Positions 24,400 to 35,029 are shown, counted from the stretch's first letter. The stretch is DNA of 64,000 bases from Pseudoips prasinana (GCA_951640165.1 OX621237.1:17670001-17734000); one strand, 5' to 3'. The notes: a model not told the origin generated them from the letters alone. A program made the numbers and translations.

Positions 24400-25062
24400 A
24401 AACTCCAATAATACAAACTTCCATAATAGTCACGCCACGCAGAAGGGTTGGCCATCGCAGTGTTAAGGTATGGTACACAGAGAGAAACTGCTCATCGTTC
24501 TGGATGATATCTCCTACAGGATGAAATGAGGTTGTGCTATATGGGAGAGAAAAAATAAATACTTATTGAATTCAATTTTAATTTAATATCTTCAATACTA
24601 TGTTTTTATTTTATAATTTCTATAATTACAAATTTGAGATTTGTTTTACGTGTAGTGTTGTACATACATTTGACACACAGTTTGCAAAACCTTTTACAAC
24701 GCTTCCCAAAAGAGACTTCCATATTTAAAATACATTAATTTACGTTCAGATGTCAATTCTAAATTGTGACCTAAACACAGACATTTAGGTACGTCTGTGT
24801 ATAGATCACAAAATCAATATATGCATCAAATTTCAACATAGGTAATAGCAAATTGACTGTCATTGACGGACAAACAAACAGACGAGTTATAGGTATTCTA
24901 TAAGTGCTCCGTTTGAATATTTGGAAGTAAGAGACCCTAAAATAATGTTAAGTTATTATATAATATCCTGGGATGTAATTCGCACACGGCCATCTGATCC
25001 CGGACTAAGCAGGGCCTCTAGCACGAGTTCCTGCAGTTTACTTACTCGATCACACGTACAGT
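24400..25062. repeat. Recent duplication, extra B copy
   Basis: A copy of 23735-24397 at a constant offset of 665 bp. Its left junction is GTACAGT, then two extra C bases, then AAACTCC. Its right end is GTACAGT, the same base at which the first B copy ends, and it runs directly into segment A (TATGTTAAG) with a one-base overlap. Confidence 0.9.
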
Positions 25063-26902
25063 ATGTTAAGATTAAGTAGACAGTAGTTTTGCATTTTCCG
25101 CTTCATCCTACAGGACTCGTGTGAAAACCATTTTCCGGCATATACACGCGGTAGCTGAAACCCGGGGTAAGTTGTAGAAAATAGCCCATATATTATTTTA
25201 TTTTCACGAATCATTACTGAAACTTGGAGCCGTATACTGTGTTTAACTACAATTCCAATTAGGATGTTTATTTACAGCAATTTTCTTCTAAACAGCATTA
25301 ATTAACTTTATAGGAATCAAGGTATGAATATAGGATGTAATAGCATATTATGTTAATTTATTCTAGACGATCACGCGCCTTATAAAACTACATATAGACG
25401 ATCACGCCCAACTAAAACTCAACTAAAAATTATTAATTAAATAAAACCTCACACTAGTATATCAGCAGAGGTTAGGTAAGAGTACAGACTTCACGACAGT
25501 CTTCCGACAGGGGGGGGGTGGGTTATTACAAGTGGCCAATCTACAAATTGATTGTTAAGAATAACAAAATATAATATGAGGGATGTCTATTTTACATTCG
25601 ATCACCACTTTGCTGACAAAAAAGAAAAAAGAAGTGGTTATATTTATACAAAACTATGTTAGTGAATAAATAAGTAGTAAAACTATGTACCTAATCAAAT
25701 TAATATATTATATAACCTACTACTACTCCGCGTCAATAGCGGACGGGTTTATGAATTCAGATTGATTGTGAATAATTTAGTTCATCAAGTATTAATTGAG
25801 CAATGCCTTTATTCGAGGCATTGCTGGTACTGGATAAATACTTTAACAATCGCTATTCTTATTGTTATATAACATTTGGCAGGTAGATCGCCGATAACAA
25901 TATACCGCACACGGTAGAGATATTTTGTGCTTACTAATTTGTATGTGTTGTGTGTTTGTTAGTAATCTTTTTTTATACTTAACTTTAGCAATGCTAGATG
26001 ATATGTACACACCTAGTAAGTTTATCCAACATATAATTCAAATGACTAAAGAAAATGAATTTCTGTTAGAGTAGAAAAAAAAGGATGCCCTCTTGTCCCG
26101 TATTTATCGAAGCTGAGTTTATTTTTTGATGAAGTTCTCATTAAGACCATCAGCGGTTTAGCCCTGAAGGTGGATGGATGCCCAAGAATGGTGGCAGAGT
26201 TCAATTACAGCGAGGCGGAGTTGATTCCCCCGAACCGGTAAACTCCAATAATACAAACTTCCATAATAGTCACGCCACGCAGAAGGGTTGGCCATCGCAG
26301 TGTTAAGGTATGGTACACAGAGAGAAACTGCTCATCGTTCTGGATGATATCTCCTACAGGATGAAATGAGGTTGTGCTATATGGGAGAGAAAAAATAAAT
26401 ACTTATTGAATTCAATTTTAATTTAATATCTTCAATACTATGTTTTTATTTTATAATTTCTATAATTACAAATTTGAGATTTGTTTTACGTGTAGTGTTG
26501 TACATACATTTGACACACAGTTTGCAAAACCTTTTACAACGCTTCCCAAAAGAGACTTCCATATTTAAAATACATTAATTTACGTTCAGATGTCAATTCT
26601 AAATTGTGACCTAAACACAGACATTTAGGTACGTCTGTGTATAGATCACAAAATCAATATATGCATCAAATTTCAACATAGGTAATAGCAAATTGACTGT
26701 CATTGACGGACAAACAAACAGACGAGTTATAGGTATTCTATAAGTGCTCCGTTTGAATATTTGGAAGTAAGAGACCCTAAAATAATGTTAAGTTATTATA
26801 TAATATCCTGGGATGTAATTCGCACACGGCCATCTGATCCCGGACTAAGCAGGGCCTCTAGCACGAGTTCCTGCAGTTTACTTACTCGATCACACGTACA
26901 GT
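25062..26902. repeat. Recent duplication, second A+B copy
   Basis: A copy of 22557-24397 at a constant offset of 2505 bp. This is the only B copy that continues past GTACAGT into TTCTCCCATAC and the full foldback element. Confidence 0.9.
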
Positions 26903-27228
26903 TTCTCCCATACATTGAGCACCAACGCCTCTCGCGGAAACTATTAAGAACTAAAATTCTGGTGCTCAATGTATGGGACGAAACTGTACGTGTGATCGAG
27001 TAAGTAAACTGCAGGAACTCGTGCTAGAGGCCCAGAACTTGTTCTATTGAAACCAGAGAACTGATATGCTACTTTTCTTTTGTACATACATACTTATGTA
27101 GATAATTACACCCAGACTCAGAACAAACAGACATGTTCATGCACAGAAATATCTGTCCTGGGTGCGAATCAAACCCACTACCTGCGGCGTGAAAGTATCT
27201 ACCAACCACGCCGACCGCCCCGTCAATA
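26800..27228 (-). mobile_element. SINE split by a foldback element
   Basis: The left piece (26803-26852, ATCCTGGGATGTAATTCGCA to CTAAGCAG) and the right piece (27033-27222, CAGAACTTGTTCT to the tRNA-like head GGCGTGGTTGGTAGATACTT with B-box GGGTTTGATTCGC) reconstitute the order seen in the copy at 10372-10629. The foldback element 26853-27032 sits between them, flanked by CAG on both sides. Confidence 0.75.
26853..27032. mobile_element. 180-bp foldback element with 72-bp arms
   Basis: The left arm (26853-26924, starting GGCCTCTAGCACGAGTTCCT) and right arm (26960-27032, the complement) differ by a single base insertion. The spacer is 35 bp. Three-base direct repeats CAG (26850-26852 and 27033-27035) look like a target duplication inside the SINE. 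There is no coding capacity, and the transposase superfamily is unknown. Partial left arms (first 50 bp only) recur at 24348-24397 and 25013-25062 as part of the surrounding duplication. Confidence 0.8.
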
Positions 27229-27527
27229 AGAAAAGGTTGAATAGTCCAGTATGCTAACGAGTTGAACTGTCAATTCTTTGCCTCACATAGCCCGTAACGA
27301 CGGTCATTGATTCTTTTCTGACAGGCGGCCCGACAGCTTATCGAAGATGCGGCTAAAGATTATATAATAAGGCCTGCGGCACATATAAAAAATGGTAAAA
27401 TTTAAATTGAAATAAAAAAATAGATTCTATTAAAATTAAAGATGTTTATAAAACACATACCTACATATAACGTAAGTATATGAAGCACGTATATATGAGT
27501 GTATCTGTAGTAATGTCATCTTCATCA

Positions 27528-27800
27528 TCATCATATCAGCCGAAAGACGGGCGTCTTTCTGCTGATATGACTGCAGGACAAAGGCCTCCCCCAAAGATCT
27601 CCACAATTGTCAGTCCTGCACTATCCGCATCCAGCGATTTCCAGCGACGCTCACAAGATCATCGATCCATCTTGTAGCGGGCCGGCTCACGCTGCGTCTT
27701 CCGGTTCGTGGTCGCCACTCGAAAACTTTTCTGACCAAGCGGCCGTCGGCTCTACGAGCTTTGTGCCTTGCCCTCTGCCACTTCAGCTTGGCTGTAGTAA
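27528..27800 (-). mobile_element. RTE-type LINE C-terminus and tail
   Basis: The minus strand translates to WQRARHKARRADGRLV, WRPRTGRRSV, TRWIDDLVSVAGNRWM, the C-terminal tail of lepidopteran RTE-like reverse transcriptases. It is followed by GGGGGAGGCCTTTGTCCTGC and a (GAT)n end near 27528. It is a 5'-truncated copy with no catalytic domain. Confidence 0.75.
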
Positions 27801-28035
27801 TGTATCTGTAGTATATTTATTAGGATTCATTTTTATTAACATCTGATTAAAAATGTAACACGTCATTGACCTTTATCCCTGTAGTCCGAACTCTTATTCC
27901 ATAGATTATAATGATGCATTTTAAGGCAATAAAGCGGCTGAGAATAGGAGGCACCTTAAACTCTCAAGAATTTTCCGATAAAGATTGAAGATTATTGATG
28001 TCACGTATGCGCCAGAAGGAGGCAAACTTACTTGG

Positions 28036-28158
28036 CCAGCACATCCAGCTACCCCGATCGGTCAAATTTCTTTAATAGATTTTCAACTTTATCACAAAAC
28101 CTTAAGGTTCACTTTCAATTGGGCAATTTCGGCAGATTGGGGTAGCTTGATGTGCTGG
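28036..28158. mobile_element. Foldback element
   Basis: Arms starting CCAGCACATCCAGCTACCCC, with one mismatch to the complement ending at 28158, enclose about 83 bp; weaker pairing continues inward. The short open frame across it is incidental. Confidence 0.6.
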
Positions 28159-28470
28159 CGTCTGTACAAGAACTTTAACACCGCTAGACCTCATTTCGTT
28201 TGTACACTGTAATCCAATTCAAATAGAGCTTCTTGGCTTCTTCTCGTAAAATATTATATTACTTCCATCCTTCTTAATTTCAGGCAGACTTGTTAATAAA
28301 TAATATATGAAGAAATTACATATAAACAGGACACGCATTTGGAATTATATTATTCATGTGATTGGATTTAATGCAAATTATTCGCACATTTGCAAAAGAT
28401 TTAGAAGGATTTAGATCTTAACAAGCCCGTCTAGCTTTAATAAGGTATTTTGTGTAATAACGTAAATAAT

Positions 28471-28714
28471 ACGACTGCCTCGTGGTCTAGCTGTAGCGTG
28501 TTCAACTGCAGAAAATGAGGTCCTGGGTTCCAATCCCGGGTCGGGCCAAAAAGTGATTTAGGGATTTTTCCATAAAAAGAAATTTCTCAGTATCAGCCTC
28601 AAGTCTGGAAGTTGGCGGTATTACACCCCCGTGCCTCGGAGAGCACGTAAAGTCGTCGGTCCTGTACCTGACCTCTTTCCGGTCGTGTCGCTAGTCGTCC
28701 CATCGAATCATGAG
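28471..28714 (+). mobile_element. SINE-like repeat (GTCCCATCG family), left part
   Basis: The tRNA-like head CTCGTGGTCTAGCTGTAGCG (A-box) and GGGTTCCAATCCCGGG (B-box) is followed by TTTCTCAGTATCAGCC, GGCGGTATTACACCCCCGTG, CCGGTCGTGTCGCTAG and TCGTCCCATCGAATCATGAG. It is interrupted at ATGAG by the BEL/Pao element; the remainder is at 30570-30690. Confidence 0.7.
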
Positions 28715-28805
28715 TATAATCAATAGAAATAAAATTGGTTGATTACATGAAACATATTTTTAATGGCTTTTTGTAATAACAGAAAAACAAAATACAAATC
28801 AAATA
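28715..28805 (-). repeat. 3' LTR remnant of the BEL/Pao element
   Basis: 91 bp matching the end of the LTR at 30422-30512 with a few differences. It abuts the target duplication ATGAG (28710-28714). The LTR start is missing, lost with the pol deletion. Confidence 0.65.
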
Positions 28806-29203
28806 TAAAAAAGAATTGTGATTATATGACTGTATTGGAGTGCTTCTGGAAATTCACCTCGGAATTCTGATGCCTTAACGATATAAATTGCTGTTGAAGG
28901 ACTGGAACAGGCCCGAAAAATCATTGAAGACATGCGATATTCTTTTATTGGCCCGGCAGGATCATCACACCAAAGGAAACGCTGCGCATTTCGGTTGCTT
29001 TCTTGTATTTTCACCTGCGGAAACATAGTCAAAGCAATTTTTCCCTCGCTGAAACGCATCAAAATCCCAAGTAGAGTTTGTAAATAATCAGGCCCCGATA
29101 GAAGCATAGAATTGAGGGACGTGCCCATTACTTTAGCAGCTGCGTTGTGGACAACGCGTAGTTTTCCAGGTTTGTTAGGATTCACCACACCAAAATGCGA
29201 CAC
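28806..29203 (-). pseudogene. BEL/Pao reverse transcriptase fragment
   Basis: The frame reads SHFGVVNPNKPGKLRVVHNA, then MLLSGPDYLQTL, RNAQRFLWCDD and YRMSSMIFRACSSPSTAIY. This is the N-terminal half of a BEL/Pao RT. Residues around the MFPQVKIQE motif have a small deletion that removes the first catalytic aspartate segment. The frame ends shortly after EFPEALQ, where sequence passes directly into LTR remnant at 28805. The rest of pol, including the YxDD box, RNase H and integrase, is missing. Confidence 0.8.
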
Positions 29204-29878
29204 CGTGTGCGTAATAGTGGAGACAATTTTTTAAACAAAACTCCAAATAATTCCGGTAAACGTAGATAGTCGCTATGCTGTAGCAACTTTGCCACCTCGA
29301 CACAATTGCGCACACGAGTAGCAAAAACATGTAGTTCTTTTATCTCCGGTCCGAGCTTAGACAGAGCTCTTACTGCGTTCACTTGCTGGAACACAATTTG
29401 CTCAGGTCTGCCAAACCGGCGGTCCAGAACGTCAATGACATCATTGGCCTTGGACGCCATCACTTAAGGCTTGGTTTAAGAGGTTTTCCGCATCTGTAAA
29501 GGTACCTACGGTAACGTGGAAAGCACGCTTAAACATGAGCCATTCCAAAGGATATTTCCAGTCAAAACTTGGTAGTTTAATGATATTTTTATTATTAAAA
29601 CCGGTATTCTTTGTAAATATCTTCAGGGCTTGCACTAACTGCGTAGCGCCAATTGATCCATCGTCTCTGTGAATATCATTGGCAGTGACCCTGTCACCCC
29701 CGCTAATATTGTGCTGGGTTAACTGTGTAGGATACGGTACTGCAACATTCGGAGAGAGAAGGGCGTCGTTACGCTGTAGAACGTTCTGTAAATACAAAGA
29801 ATCGCAATTATTATGGTCAGTAGAGCATAATAATTGCGATTCGTCAAGTATAACGTCCATTTCTGGACGGTAAGCCAT
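29182..29878 (-). pseudogene. BEL/Pao gag (DUF1759-like), frameshifted
   Basis: Two overlapping minus-strand frames make one decayed gag region. The first has IIKLPSFDWKYPLEWLMFKR and FHVTVG...TDAENLL, the hallmark of the BEL/Pao gag capsid-like domain. After a frameshift near 29455 the second continues with DVIDVLDRRFGRPEQIV and ATRVRNCVEVAKLLQHSDYL to KKLSPLLRTR. It then runs into RT sequence, so a large internal deletion has removed the nucleocapsid and protease. A 17-base inverted repeat (about 29802-29842) sits inside the coding part. Confidence 0.8.
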
Positions 29879-29948
29879 TTAGAGAGGAATTCCTCTCCTG
29901 ACACGCAGGATTCTTAGCAGGAAGATTTGTATCGTGCAGCTATTGGAA

Positions 29949-30348
29949 CACAGCAGCACGACTCCTTCCACTGCGAGAACTTGGGTTACTACCTGCTGCT
30001 TCGATAGTGGCAAGCTCTGCCCGATATTCGGCCTCGGCGGCTATACGTTCCAACTCTAGCTGCCTGGCTTTCAACTGGGCTGTAGATTGTGCTAGTTCTA
30101 ACTGAGCGAGATGGCGAATATGTTGTGCCTGCTTTGACCTTTTTCTTAGCGATTGTCACGGAAGTCCGGCTACTGTTTGTGCCGGCTGAATGAGTCCGCG
30201 AGCTAGGTGCAAAAAGTGTTGAATGTACCTGAACTGATTCCCTGGTTGCAGACTGTGCAAGGGGTACGGGAATGGCCTCACTGCTCGACTGGGATGGTAT
30301 ATTCGGCATACTTTGAGCTAGTCTGATCTGTGACCGCGTTACAACCAT
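29949..30348 (-). pseudogene. BEL/Pao gag N-terminal part, frameshifted
   Basis: The likely gag start (MVVTRSQIRLAQSMP) lies 73 bp inside the LTR. After about 75 codons a frameshift near 30120 moves the frame, where an alanine-, glutamine- and glutamate-rich coiled coil follows (QLELAQSTAQLKARQLELE) and stops near 29949. This coiled-coil region is typical of the start of BEL/Pao gag proteins. It is not functional. Confidence 0.6.
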
Positions 30349-30421
30349 TTATTTTACTGAAATAGAAGGCTGAAAGAAAAATCTATCCACTATAACGCTA
30401 GTTTTTGGTAGAAGGACCACA

Positions 30422-30569
30422 TATAATCAATAGAAATAAAATTGGTTGATTACATGAAAATCATTTTAATGACTTTTTGTTATGACCGAAAAACAAAATA
30501 CAAATCAAATATAAAATATGAAAAATACTTAGACAAAGATAAATAGAAAAAGTATCTATGTCGTGGACA
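30422..30569 (-). repeat. 5' LTR of a defective BEL/Pao element
   Basis: On the minus strand it begins TGTCCACGACATAGATAC, next to the 5-bp duplication ATGAG (30570-30574), and ends about CTATTGATTATA at 30422. The left 91 bp recur at 28715-28805. Immediately inside is TGGTCCTTC, a plausible primer-binding site. At 148 bp it is short for an LTR. Confidence 0.65.
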
Positions 30570-30690
30570 ATGAGAGTGATGGAATAGAAAGTGCCCCTGT
30601 GTTTATGCACACACTTGTGCACTATATGTCCTGCCCATTTAGCTAATCTCCATTGAGAATGGCCGCCGTGGCCGAAATTCGGCTGGAAAG
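30570..30690 (+). mobile_element. SINE-like repeat (GTCCCATCG family), right part after LTR insertion
   Basis: Starting at ATGAG, the sequence AGTGATGGAATAGAAAGTGC, TGCACTATATGTCCTGCCC and GGCCGCCGTGGCCGAAATTC continues the element whose left part ends at ATGAG 28714. The related copies at 3150-3480 and 20740-21090 show the uninterrupted order. Confidence 0.65.
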
Positions 30691-30926
30691 ACATCATTAT
30701 CAAATAATACGAATATGTACGCACATACTTCGAAGAACCAACTATTTCAGTGAAATTGTTTTAAAAGTTTATCGTTGTTATAATATGCAGTAGGTACCTA
30801 TGAATAATGCTGGTTGTTGTTGGAATAGTCTTAAAATGTTTAACCACAGTTAAATAAGTCCCAGTTTCAAAAGTTTCGGGGTAAAAAATTTTGCTCTCAA
30901 GTAAAACTTTCAGTACAGAGTCCGGA

Positions 30927-30985
30927 GTCAGGAAGTTGACGGTTTTTGCTCACACACACAAGTGTGTGAGCAAAAACTTCCTGAC
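30927..30985. repeat. Hairpin adjacent to a second hairpin
   Basis: The left arm GTCAGGAAG, then six extra bases, then GTTTTTGCTCACACAC pairs with GTGTGTGAGCAAAAACTTCC. It abuts the hairpin at 30987-31040, giving two neighbouring stems. Confidence 0.7.
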
Positions 30986-30986
30986 T

Positions 30987-31040
30987 ACGTACGCGGAACA
31001 TGTCATAGTGAACAATCACTATGAGATGTTCCGCGTACGT
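30987..31040. repeat. Hairpin of a SINE-tail sequence
   Basis: Arms of 25 bases, ACGTACGCGGAACATGTCAT and on, with one mismatch, flank a 4-base loop ACAA. The arm sequence resembles the TATAGTGAACAAGTACGTGCG tail of the repeat at 20740, suggesting a self-inverted tail. Confidence 0.75.
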
Positions 31041-31239
31041 GGCTAGTTTCTGTTGAGAATGGCCGCTGGAATACAAATCTAAAATAGAAAATAGAAAAAA
31101 AATTATTATGTTTAGTTAAGTGACCCATTATGCTCCTATTGTTAACTTATATAATAATAAATTATCATAAACTCGATGTGCTGTCTATAATATATGTATT
31201 ATAAACAGAACATCGTGTTTAATAATAAATTTCTTGGGA
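31041..31239. other. Short AT-rich spacer
   Basis: It begins with TTGAGAATGGCCGCTGG, a piece of the SINE-like tail also at 30655-30680. The remainder is featureless. Confidence 0.4.
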
Positions 31240-31310
31240 CACTTAACATACACTGCCATCTGATCCCAATCTAGGCAGAGCTTGTACTATGGTAGTCACA
31301 TAACTGATAT
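31240..31310 (-). mobile_element. Truncated SINE tail (CTAAGCAGAGCTTGTACTATGG family)
   Basis: CTTGGGACACTTAACATACA, TGATCCCAATCTAGGCAGAG and CTTGTACTATGG match the 3' region of the SINE at 10372-10629. The tRNA-like head is missing. Confidence 0.6.
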
Positions 31311-32857
31311 ATATGTTCAACAAACTTAGGCTACGTTTATTTAAGAAAAATTCTTTTATTTTAGAAAATATTATAAAAAATCTAAATAAACTTATTAACA
31401 CGCGGACGTAGCGTTTGGAATAAGTAACAATAAAATGAAATTTATCATAATAAAAAAGAAACTAAAAATTAGAGAATCAACTGATAGGCGGAACGAAGTT
31501 CGCCAGGTCAGCCATTAAGACATATAAGCACATATTTCAATGAAAAGTTTCTTATTTGAGTATTCCGATTAAAACTCTATCAGGGCAAGCAATAGTTTAG
31601 TATAAAGCTATACGATAGGTAGGCCTTTCATATTTAATGAATAAATATGACTAGTTTATTTCTTGATATTGCGTATATACGGAGTACAGGGTTAGCATAG
31701 TCAAATACAGACCCAAATTCCCAAAACAAGAAATAGGTTTCCCTTTGAACATAAATATAATTGTTTCAATCTATTTGTTTTGAGGTAAATGAATATAGTC
31801 CAGGCATGCTACCTTATTAATATCCAACTCAGAGCCCAATATCAAACAAAGAGGTAGTTTTGTGGTCAACTGCCGTCTCGAGGTCAGGTACCAACAAAAC
31901 CTCAAGATGTTCCTGTGCCTGACATTCCAGTATTACAAATTTATGTTTATGTACCTGTTTAATGCAAATTCTGTCTTATGGTAATGTAAAACTACCTTTA
32001 TATGCTGTTCCGGGAAAAATCCTAAAGGAAAATCCGACGTTAAAGAAAATTGTAACGAAATGGAATATTGATACACTAGGCGGAGTATCCACATTTACAT
32101 ACATAATATTTAGTTTCATAGGCTTAATTTAGATTACTAGGTATTAGTTTGGGTTGTGATGGGTTCAGTTAAGATTATTGTTCGGACTGTGGACGTACTT
32201 ACAAGTACATATGTATAGAACTATACCAATATGATACTGGCATGTCTCGATAATATTATTCAGTCCTGGTACTAGCATTCAATTTAGAGGCACACGAAAT
32301 TATAGTGATCATTGTTTTGAGTGAAGTAGTTAAGTGGCGATTAGAACCTATTTTCGTTGGTACTAAAATTAATTCTATGAAGTGAGAATATTCAAATTTA
32401 TACAGTAGGTCTAGTCCATATTTTACAAGCGTCTTGTCATTGTATTATATTTGTGCTACAATTCGGACGCTTTCTTAAGGGACGGAATTTTAATGATGAA
32501 GCATTTCTGTACCAGTCTATATTTATTTCGTATAATCTAGAGGTAAAGCCCGCACTGTATGCATCGCTATATCTCGGGGGACTTACAAATATGCAATTCA
32601 CGGCCACAAAGCTCACGTAGACTATATACATATATGGGTCAAGCAAATAGTGATCCTGTGCGAGAATTGAACTCAAAAGACGAGCGCCCAGCGGTAGAAG
32701 GCAGGCACGTGCAGTCAATCCAATCAAGTATCGAATAAACAATGAAATGATGCCGCAGCGAAAAATTGGATAGATTGTAGAATAATTATTTTTTAAATGA
32801 GAAGTGGTACTTAATCAAAATCAACAAGACCCTAATGCTGATATGCTATTAACTCCA
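31311..32857. other. AT-rich intergenic stretch, nothing identified
   Basis: I see no supported coding region or recognisable element. The open frame at 32437-32742 on the minus strand has no recognisable domain. Confidence 0.5.
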
Positions 32858-33028
32858 AGTGTGGCGCAGTGGCTAAAACAGTCGCCGCGCGTCTTCGTGT
32901 CAAGAGTTCAATTCCCGCGCCGGACAACTATTTGTCTGACCCATAAATAATTATTCTGAGTCTGGATGTTATGTCCGTTTATTATGTGTTTGCAGAGTAC
33001 CCCGCGATATAGGGATTTAATTACCTAG
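32858..33028 (+). mobile_element. tRNA-derived SINE (GTGGCGCAG family)
   Basis: The A-box region is GTGTGGCGCAGTGGCTAAAA, the B-box AGAGTTCAATTCCC, the body ACAACTATTTGTCTGACCC and TGAGTCTGGATGTTATGTCC, and the end GAGTACCCCGCGATA. Two minus-strand copies in the window support the boundaries. Confidence 0.75.
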
Positions 33029-33639
33029 CGCAGGCGCAAACTAAAAGATAAAACAAAAGACTTGTGTAAAACAGGTCTTGCGTCGGGTGTATCGAGGAGC
33101 TACTGCTTGACCGAAAATGGGCCCAACGCCTAGTGTTGTAGCATTCCCTTAATGAGCTACCCACTTGGGAAGTACATCCACCATTATGCATGTAGCCTTA
33201 CCAACTTAATTTTGTGTTACTGATTGTTAGAAAGGATGCCATATTCCAATGCCTTAGCGTAGGTTAACAACAAAAGAGGATCTCATATTGCATTGAAAGC
33301 ATCTATAAGTAACTGCGTAAGTACCGATCACTAACGAAGGCTGGAAGTGCTAACTTTCAGGGTAAATAATCAGCGTGAGCCAAGTTGACTTCATGCGCGT
33401 ATACTGAAGTACCCACGCATGAATGAAGTCAATGTAATGTTAGTTTGTTTGTTTAAGACGCTTGTCAAATCGTAATCGTAAATATTTGTCATGTCATCGA
33501 ATCCACGACCTTGCTTAGCTACTAGACCAACAAGACAGTTATTCAATTTATAATTTAAAATAAGATTTCTCGGAAGCACTATCGGAACACTGAGTGCGAA
33601 GTGAACTCAAAGCTTACCTGAGTAATACTTGTAGCGCTG

Positions 33640-33890
33640 ACCTGGGGCACTACCGGCTAAGTCGCCGAACATCGATTTCTTAAATGGCGTTCAATTAAAT
33701 AAAGGTTAATAATGATTGAATAAATAGTTAAATCGTCTTCAACGTTGACAATCAATTCCGGACCATTTATGACGTCACATGTGCCCATGGAAGCCGATTT
33801 AACGATTGATTAAGTAATTTTTAACCTTTATTTATTTGAACACCATTTAAGAAATCGATGTTCGGCGACTTAGCCGGTCGAGCCCCTGAT
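33640..33890. mobile_element. Large foldback element
   Basis: Arms of nearly 90 bp begin CCGGCTAAGTCGCCGAACAT at 33653 and end with the complement at 33877. They enclose a central stretch of about 50 bp with TGACGTCA. The arms have a few mismatches, and weaker pairing extends outward to GGGGC. There is no open frame. A MITE or foldback transposon remnant is the best reading. Confidence 0.75.
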
Positions 33891-34981
33891 CAACATGATG
33901 GCATTTTTTAATTATTGCAATGGCTCGGTATTTTTTTTTACGCTTTCATATAACGAAGAATAATTCTCATGTAGTATTAAGAGGTCTCTGAATATTGAAC
34001 TTATGTGTTTATGTTCTAAAGAAGTAATTTTATACCTCAGAGAGGACGCCTTCTCCAAATGGAATTTTCTTGGGCATATGAATGGTCACTCTGTTACGCA
34101 TGATAAAAGAACGCGTTACGCGTTGATTTCGTCGACTTAAGTCGCTTGACTTAAAACAGGATTTTTTTGCCGAAAATTCCCCAGAAAAATGTAAATACGA
34201 CGTTTGTCATTGGTTGCTCATCTCGGCGAATGCCCCGCAGAATTCTGTCTATGGTCTCAACAGCTTTATTGTTTACCATTATAGCCAACAAAGGAGATAT
34301 CTATCCTATTTTCCTTTGGGTAAGGAATATTCGTTCTGTGACTAGTGGGGTTAACAGAGTTTATTTAGACCTACCCATATCACTTTCATGGATGTAATAT
34401 TATAATTCAGAGTGAGAGAGGAAGCAATCATAGCTGTAAATTATTCGAGATCATCGTATATGTACGCCTAGGATAAGATTATTATTTGTTTGTATGTTTT
34501 TTAAACGTTCTCATATAAGTGAATTACTGTAAGTTCTTATGAGAAAATAAAGATATCTCACACCTCAAACCTGGTATTTTTGGCTGACTGTTTATTCATA
34601 CCAAACGATTAGGCAGCAATGCGGATAGACCTTTGCTATATCATAGTTTTGTGTCACTGGTGTGTCACTAGTCGAAATCATGGGTCAGGATGTTTTTCAT
34701 CATGTGGGCCGTTGACCGCAATTGCCTTCCTTGACATTTACTTGGAATTCTCTTATCCCAAATCTGACGAGATAACCGCGTATATGACGTAGATAAACAG
34801 TTGCACAAAACGTTACTATTTAAATTGGTTTCTTGAGACGTTTTGGGAAATTGTTGATCTCTCATGGACCTACACGTCAGTAACCGTCCTGAGCCGACGT
34901 TCCTACCCCAAAGAAAGTGCCCTCTGGCACGACTTACTTAGTTCTTAATTTTTTTTTGCTACACGGCTAGTGTATTGCTAC
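33891..34981. other. Intergenic stretch without supported genes
   Basis: A 76-codon plus-strand frame (34167-34397) and a 65-codon minus-strand frame (34668-34865) show no recognisable domain. I see no repeat family. Confidence 0.4.
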
Positions 34982-35029
34982 ACGGAAATTAGAGACGAGT
35001 GAAGGCTTACACTCGTCCCTAATTTCCGT
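34982..35029. repeat. Short inverted repeat
   Basis: Two 20-base arms, ACGGAAATTAGAGACGAGTG and its complement with one mismatch, enclose an 8-base loop. Confidence 0.75.

Noticed and set aside
22557..26902. Array-like direct repeats considered as CRISPR or satellite
   Set aside because: There are only two or three very long copies, with no regular short spacers and no repeat unit of satellite size.
26761..27003. 80-codon open frame spanning a duplicated segment and the foldback
   Set aside because: It crosses the end of segment B, a SINE fragment and a hairpin element, so it cannot be an evolved protein.
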